Source of the DNA: UBA1858 sp964636225
Lineage (GTDB): Bacteria > Pseudomonadota > Gammaproteobacteria > UBA4575
DNA: 10,138 nt
NCBI GenBank assembly: GCA_964636225.1
Contig: CAZWQM010000037.1
Coordinates: 1 to 10,138, forward strand
Reading direction: 5' to 3'
Positions 5,711 through 10,138 of this stretch are shown here, one piece after another (within the stretch, counting starts at the first letter, position 1; each line of letters opens with the position of its first letter). Below the pieces are notes generated by a model, which searched no databases, was not told where the DNA came from, and worked only from the letters and a program-made list of their open reading frames with translations. Made by a program: the position numbers and the translations under genes.

Positions 5711-6994
5711 ATGAGCGGTGATGACTCGAAGAAAGAGACCGATAATGGAAAACTACTGTATTGTTCATTTTGCGGCAAAAGTCAGCATGAAGTAAGAAAG
5801 CTCATAGCAGGACCTTCAGTCTTCATCTGCGATGAATGTGTCGAGCTCTGTAACGACATCATTCGCGAAGAAATGCAGGATCAGTCACCTGCCAACCGAA
5901 ACAAACTACCCAAGCCTAAAGAAATTAATGCAATTCTGGACGAGTATGTGATCGGCCAGGTAAGCGCTAAAAAAGTATTATCTGTAGCCGTTTACAATCA
6001 TTATAAACGTCTGCAAGCTAGCAATTCTTCAAAAGACAGCGTGGAGCTGGCCAAAAGTAACATCCTGTTGGTCGGACCGACTGGATCAGGTAAAACTTTA
6101 CTCGCTGAAACCTTAGCGCGACTTCTGAATGTCCCATTTACCATTGCGGATGCTACAACGCTCACTGAAGCAGGTTATGTGGGTGAAGATGTTGAGAACA
6201 TTATTCAGAAACTACTGCAGAAGTGTGACTACGATGTGGAAAAAGCTCAGACAGGCATTGTTTACATCGATGAAATCGATAAAATTTCACGCAAATCAGA
6301 CAATCCTTCCATCACTCGCGATGTATCGGGTGAAGGTGTTCAACAGGCACTATTAAAGCTGATTGAAGGCACTGTAGCCTCCGTACCACCACAAGGTGGA
6401 CGCAAGCATCCGCAACAGGAGTTCCTGCAAGTGAATACCAGCAATATCCTGTTTGTATGCGGTGGTGCATTTGCTGGACTGGATAAAGTTATTCTGGATC
6501 GTACCGAGAAAACCGGCATTGGTTTTTCGGCCGATGTGCGTGCGACAAAGCAAGACACTTCGTTAGGAGAAACTCTGCATAATGTTGAGCCGGAAGATCT
6601 TGTTCGCTACGGTTTAATTCCTGAATTTGTCGGTCGTCTGCCAGTTGTGGCAACTTTGGAAGAGCTGGATACTGAAGCCCTGGTGCGTATCCTTACTGAA
6701 CCCAAGAATGCATTGACCAAGCAATATACGCGATTGTTTGAAATGGAAGATGCAGAAATCGAGTTCCGTCCCAATGCCTTGACCGCTGTTGCCAAGAAAG
6801 CTATGGAGCGAAAAACCGGTGCACGAGGTTTGCGTACCATTCTGGAAAATGTTCTGCTGGATACCATGTACGATCTGCCTTCGATTGAAGGCGTATCTAA
6901 AGTCGTTGTTGACGAAGCCGTTATCAATGGTGATGCCAAGCCTTATCTCATTTACGAAAGCAACGACTACGAAAAGGCCGCGGCTGAAGACTAG
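5711..6994 (+). CDS. clpX: ClpX, AAA+ unfoldase subunit of the ClpXP protease
   Basis: ClpX is a hexameric ATPase that recognises tagged substrates (for example ssrA), unfolds them and translocates them into ClpP. The 427 residues (424 in E. coli) begin with a zinc-binding domain, Cys18, Cys21, Cys40 and Cys43. The AAA+ module follows: Walker A GPTGSGKT at 122-129, pore loop GYVG at 155-158, Walker B with Asp187 and Glu188 in VYIDEIDK, the RKH substrate loop near 231-233, and arginine-finger/sensor regions including GARGLR near 370-375. The IGF loop that docks on ClpP is present at 270-272, so this subunit should pair with the ClpP encoded upstream. The clpP gap is 185 bp, so a separate promoter is possible. 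The ribosome-binding site lies in a tandem 9-bp repeat. Confidence 0.98.
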   Translation: MSGDDSKKETDNGKLLYCSFCGKSQHEVRKLIAGPSVFICDECVELCNDIIREEMQDQSPANRNKLPKPKEINAILDEYVIGQVSAKKVLSVAVYNHYKRLQASNSSKDSVELAKSNILLVGPTGSGKTLLAETLARLLNVPFTIADATTLTEAGYVGEDVENIIQKLLQKCDYDVEKAQTGIVYIDEIDKISRKSDNPSITRDVSGEGVQQALLKLIEGTVASVPPQGGRKHPQQEFLQVNTSNILFVCGGAFAGLDKVILDRTEKTGIGFSADVRATKQDTSLGETLHNVEPEDLVRYGLIPEFVGRLPVVATLEELDTEALVRILTEPKNALTKQYTRLFEMEDAEIEFRPNALTAVAKKAMERKTGARGLRTILENVLLDTMYDLPSIEGVSKVVVDEAVINGDAKPYLIYESNDYEKAAAED

Positions 6995-7023
6995 TCGCTT
7001 AAATATGGTCTTACCCGTAAGCA

Positions 7024-7052
7024 CTTGAAAGTAGCGGCGGGTGTCCCTATAT
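7024..7052 (+). promoter_or_regulatory. Heat-shock (sigma-32/RpoH) promoter of lon
   Basis: CTTGAAA (7024-7030) is an exact match to the sigma-32 -35 element. After a 14-bp spacer comes CCCTATAT (7045-7052), one mismatch from the -10 consensus CCCCATNT. The element is about 54 bp upstream of the lon ATG, in the clpX-lon gap. lon is a classical heat-shock gene in E. coli, so the context fits. Confidence 0.75.
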
Positions 7053-7105
7053 AGTGTAAATAGAATTCAAATATAACCTTTAGATTCAGACTCAAAGGAG
7101 TCTTT

Positions 7106-9547
7106 ATGGCTGACCAGCAAGAAAATCGCCCTATTAATCTTACTGACGTGACTCGCGTTCCTGTATTGCCATTACGCGATGTGGTCGTGTATCCGAATAT
7201 GGTGATTCCATTATTTGTCGGACGCGATAAGTCCATCCAGGCGCTGGATGCGGCTATGGCTAACAACAAACAAATTTTACTGGTTGCGCAAAAAAGTGCC
7301 GAGCTGGATGAGCCATCATTTGATGATTTTCATACCATAGGAACCCTCTCTACTATTCTGCAACTTCTAAAACTTCCTGATGGCACAATAAAAGTGCTTG
7401 TCGAAGGTGCCGAGCGTGCCAAAGTGATACGTTTTGCGGAAGAGTCTGAGTATTTTACAGCAGAAATATCTGTGCTTAACCATGAAGAACCTGAAGACGA
7501 AAAAAAGCTGGAAGTGCTGTCTCGCTTAATTGTGAGTTTGTTTGAGCAATACGTAAAACTCAATAAAAAAGTGCCACCTGAGGTATTAACTTCACTGGCA
7601 GGCATTGATGACCCGAGTCGTCTGTCGGATACCATTGCCGCACATATGTCACTAAAGCTGGAAGAAAAGCAACATGTGCTGGAAATCATTTCCACTTATG
7701 AACGTATAGAGCACTTGATGAATTTGATAGAAGGCGAGCTGGATGTACTGCAGATCGAAAAACGCATTCGTGGTCGGGTCAAGCAACAAATGGAAAAGAG
7801 CCAGCGTGAGTACTATCTGAATGAGCAAATGAAAGCGATTCAGAAAGAGTTGGGTGAAATGGAAGACGCACCTAATGAAGTTGAAGAACTGGCGCAGAAA
7901 ATTGAAGAGGCCGGAATGCCTCAGGAAGCCAAGGAAAAAGCGACTTCAGAATTAAATAAACTCAAGCTTATGTCCCCCATGTCTGCCGAAGCTACGGTGG
8001 TAAGAAATTATCTTGACTGGATGGTTAGTACGCCCTGGAAAAAGAAAAGCAAGATTAATCGTAACCTTAGTCATGCAGAAGAGGTGCTTGAAGAAGATCA
8101 CTATGGTCTGGAAAAAGTCAAAGAGCGTATTCTTGAATATCTGGCCGTGCAGCAACGCGTTAAAAAACTAAAAGGCCCTATTTTGTGTCTGGTGGGTCCT
8201 CCGGGTGTAGGTAAAACTTCGCTGGGTAAATCCATTGCGCGTGCAACCGGTCGAAAATATACCCGTATGTCTCTTGGTGGCGTGCGTGATGAAGCAGAAA
8301 TACGCGGACATCGCCGTACTTATATTGGCTCACTGCCAGGCAAGATTATTCAGAACCTTTCTAAGATTGGTGTAAAGAATCCTATGTTCCTGCTGGACGA
8401 GATCGACAAAATGGCTGCGGATTTCCGCGGAGATCCTTCTTCAGCTATGTTGGAAGTACTTGATCCGGAGCAGAACAATACTTTTAGTGATCATTACCTA
8501 GAAGTGGATTTTGATTTGTCGGATGTCATGTTTGTCGCTACATCCAACAGCATGAATATTCCGGGGCCTTTGCTGGATCGCATGGAAGTTATTCGCATAC
8601 CTGGTTATACCGAAGACGAAAAGCTGAATATTGCCATGCGTTATTTGCTGCCCAAGCAAATTAAAACAAATGGCTTGAATGAAAATGAAATAGAAATCAC
8701 ACGGGATTCCGTGCAAGACATCATTCGTTATTACACGCGTGAAGCTGGTGTGCGTAGTCTTGAAAGAGAAATTTCCAAAATTTGTCGCAAGGTCGTCAAG
8801 TCCATCGCGCTTGGTCAGGATGAAAAGAAAGTGATAGTAACGCCCGAGAATATTGATGAATATCTGGGTGTACGTAAATTCCGTTACGGACTGGCGGATG
8901 AAAAAGATCAGATCGGTCAGGTGACAGGGCTGGCATGGACTGAAGTCGGTGGAGAATTGTTAAGTATTGAAGCCGAGATAGTGTTAGGTAAAGGCAAGAT
9001 GATGGCGCCTACCGGAAATCTTGAAGATGTGATGAAAGAGTCGATACAAGTTGCTCAGACGGTTGTACGCAGTCGAGCTCTGTCATTGGGTGTCAGCCCG
9101 GAATTTTATGACAAAGTGGACATTCACATACACGTGCCGGAAGGTGCAGTCAAGAAAGACGGACCCAGCGCAGGAATTGGTATGACTACGGCTCTGGTGT
9201 CTGCGATTACTCACATCCCTGTACGGGCCGATGTGGCTATGACAGGTGAAATCACATTGCGTGGCGAAGTCTTGCCAATTGGTGGGCTGAAAGAAAAACT
9301 GCTGGCAGCACATCGTGGTGGAATAAAAATCGTCGTTATACCACAGGAAAATGAAAAAGATCTGGTAGAAATTCCTGACAATATTAAATCGCAGTTGGAT
9401 ATTCGACCTGTGAGATGGATTGATCAAGTACTCGAAATCGCTTTAACAGAAATGCCTACACCTTTAGAAGGTGGTGAAAATTTAAGCGAATTAAAAAAGA
9501 GAATACTGGCTGTCGGTAATAAAAAAGAAGAAGTGAGACATCACTAG
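7106..9547 (+). CDS. lon: Lon ATP-dependent protease (LonA)
   Basis: Lon is a homohexameric AAA+ protease in the cytoplasm that degrades damaged proteins and selected regulators. The 813 residues (784 in E. coli) comprise the N-terminal LON substrate domain from about 18 (VPVLPLRDVVVYPNMVIPLF), a coiled-coil region (about 185-290), the AAA+ module, and a C-terminal serine protease domain. Walker A is GPPGVGKT at 364-371, and Walker B has Asp431 and Glu432 in FLLDEIDKM. The Ser-Lys dyad is Ser688 (KDGPSAG) and Lys731 (GGLKEKLLAAH), with the same 43-residue spacing as Ser679/Lys722 of E. coli. The tail after about 785 is longer than in E. coli and charged. AAAGGAG at 7094-7100 is a strong ribosome-binding site. 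A sigma-32 promoter match lies upstream. hupB follows after 227 bp. Confidence 0.98.
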   Translation: MADQQENRPINLTDVTRVPVLPLRDVVVYPNMVIPLFVGRDKSIQALDAAMANNKQILLVAQKSAELDEPSFDDFHTIGTLSTILQLLKLPDGTIKVLVEGAERAKVIRFAEESEYFTAEISVLNHEEPEDEKKLEVLSRLIVSLFEQYVKLNKKVPPEVLTSLAGIDDPSRLSDTIAAHMSLKLEEKQHVLEIISTYERIEHLMNLIEGELDVLQIEKRIRGRVKQQMEKSQREYYLNEQMKAIQKELGEMEDAPNEVEELAQKIEEAGMPQEAKEKATSELNKLKLMSPMSAEATVVRNYLDWMVSTPWKKKSKINRNLSHAEEVLEEDHYGLEKVKERILEYLAVQQRVKKLKGPILCLVGPPGVGKTSLGKSIARATGRKYTRMSLGGVRDEAEIRGHRRTYIGSLPGKIIQNLSKIGVKNPMFLLDEIDKMAADFRGDPSSAMLEVLDPEQNNTFSDHYLEVDFDLSDVMFVATSNSMNIPGPLLDRMEVIRIPGYTEDEKLNIAMRYLLPKQIKTNGLNENEIEITRDSVQDIIRYYTREAGVRSLEREISKICRKVVKSIALGQDEKKVIVTPENIDEYLGVRKFRYGLADEKDQIGQVTGLAWTEVGGELLSIEAEIVLGKGKMMAPTGNLEDVMKESIQVAQTVVRSRALSLGVSPEFYDKVDIHIHVPEGAVKKDGPSAGIGMTTALVSAITHIPVRADVAMTGEITLRGEVLPIGGLKEKLLAAHRGGIKIVVIPQENEKDLVEIPDNIKSQLDIRPVRWIDQVLEIALTEMPTPLEGGENLSELKKRILAVGNKKEEVRHH

Positions 9548-9554
9548 TCATTTA

Positions 9555-9584
9555 TTGACAGTGAGAATATCTAGCTGGTATAAA
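9555..9584 (+). promoter_or_regulatory. Strong sigma-70 promoter of hupB
   Basis: TTGACA (9555-9560) is a perfect -35 box. An 18-bp spacer leads to TATAAA (9579-9584), preceded by TGG (9576-9578), which makes an extended -10. It begins 8 bp after the lon stop. The predicted leader is about 185 bases long before the hupB ATG. Confidence 0.7.
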
Positions 9585-9680
9585 CTCGTTTCGCATTAAG
9601 GATTGCTCTTGTCTGCATTTGAACGCTATTAATTATTGCATTCATTGGCTTCTGCGCTATGCTTTCTAGTAGTATCTGTC

Positions 9681-9695
9681 ACTGGTGGTACCAGT
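9681..9695. repeat. Small hairpin in the hupB leader
   Basis: ACTGG (9681-9685) and CCAGT (9691-9695) flank a five-base loop. The overlapping TGGTACCA (9686-9693) is an 8-bp palindrome. It would lie in the untranslated leader if the promoter at 9555 is used. Its role is unknown. Confidence 0.25.
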
Positions 9696-9774
9696 CATAA
9701 GTATCGATATGTCTTTGTGCTAAGTAATAAAATACTACATTTCTAAAATAATCAATTCAGGGGTAAGTCTTTCA

Positions 9775-10047
9775 ATGAATAAAACTGAGTTAACAGAAGC
9801 AGTGGCCGAAGCTGCAGATCTTTCCAAAGCGTCAGCAGGTAGAACCGTTGATGCCGTCATAGAAGCAATCACAAACGCACTTAAAAGTGGTGATCAAGTC
9901 GCCATTGCAGGGTTCGGAACATTTCTTGTTCGTGACCGGGCTGCCAGAACGGGCCGAAATCCACGCACGGGTGAAGAAATGGAGATTAAAGCATCTAAAG
10001 TTCCTGCTTTTAAAGCTGGAAAAGCATTAAAGGATGCCGTAAACTAG
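9775..10047 (+). CDS. hupB: DNA-binding protein HU-beta
   Basis: HU dimers bind and bend DNA with little sequence specificity and help organise the nucleoid. The 90 residues equal the E. coli HU length and read through the whole fold. The helical dimerisation part starts MNKTELTEAVAEAADLSKASA. The core is GDQVAIAGFGTFLVRDRAARTG, and the DNA-contacting arm carries the RNPRTGEEM motif with the intercalating proline near residue 63. The C-terminal ASKVPAFKAGKALKDAVN is typical. Position after lon, and divergence from IHF sequences, support HU-beta over HU-alpha or IHF. Its leader contains an extended -10 promoter and a GGGGTAA ribosome-binding site near 9761-9767. tRNA-Val starts 14 bp after the stop with no terminator between. 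Confidence 0.96.
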   Translation: MNKTELTEAVAEAADLSKASAGRTVDAVIEAITNALKSGDQVAIAGFGTFLVRDRAARTGRNPRTGEEMEIKASKVPAFKAGKALKDAVN

Positions 10048-10061
10048 CGCGCCTTTTGCAT

Positions 10062-10137
10062 GGGTGCTTAGCTCAGCTGGTAGAGCATCGCCCTTACAAG
10101 GCGAGGGTCGGGGGTTCGATCCCCTCAGCACCCACCA
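10062..10137 (+). tRNA. tRNA-Val(TAC)
   Basis: A complete cloverleaf of 76 bases. The acceptor GGGTGCT pairs with AGCACCC, followed by discriminator A and encoded CCA at 10135-10137. The anticodon loop cttacaa gives TAC, reading GUA and other valine codons. The T arm is GGGGG-TTCGATC-CCCTC. It starts 14 bp after the hupB stop. Confidence 0.96.
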
Positions 10138-10138
10138 A

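Noticed and set aside
9548..9774. Small RNA gene or riboswitch in the lon-hupB gap
   Set aside because: A promoter is convincing, but the only structure is a 5-bp hairpin and there is no terminator; a plain hupB leader explains it.

Overview
This window comes from a gammaproteobacterium of moderate G+C. The lineage call rests on the gene order tig-clpP-clpX-lon-hupB, on the Arg/His/Leu/Val tRNA genes at its edges, and on the type of trigger factor, ClpP, ClpX and Lon encoded. I cannot assign a genus from the sequence alone.

Left part (1-3516): the 3' portion of tRNA-Arg(TCT) and a complete tRNA-His(GTG) are followed by about 3.2 kb of accessory DNA and then tRNA-Leu(TAG). From memory, several gammaproteobacteria have Arg, His and Leu tRNAs close together upstream of tig, so the 3.2 kb looks like an insertion into an old tRNA cluster (inference). 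The accessory stretch holds a broken HDOD-domain gene (one frameshift and one internal stop), a small membrane-anchored helical protein split over two frames exactly at a T TTT TTA heptamer, a secreted CHAP amidase of the glutathionylspermidine-amidase type, and, on the minus strand, a CPBP-family intramembrane protease overlapping the amidase gene tail to tail.

Right part (3595-10047): an intact protein quality-control block on the plus strand. Trigger factor meets nascent chains at the ribosome; ClpX unfolds substrates and feeds ClpP; Lon is the second ATP-dependent protease; HU is the nucleoid protein HU-beta. All five genes have full family length and their key residues. tig and clpP are 20 bp apart and probably co-transcribed. 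clpX, lon and hupB each have an intergenic region of about 110-230 bp. The lon leader carries a very good heat-shock (sigma-32) promoter match, and the hupB leader an extended -10 sigma-70 promoter. tRNA-Val(TAC) begins 14 bp after the hupB stop and its CCA ends one base before the window does.

The contrast is the main message. About 6 kb of housekeeping genes are undamaged, while the first 1.5 kb of the accessory insert carries two clear gene-breaking lesions and a third break that may instead be a programmed frameshift. No CRISPR array, transposase, integrase or prophage gene is visible.
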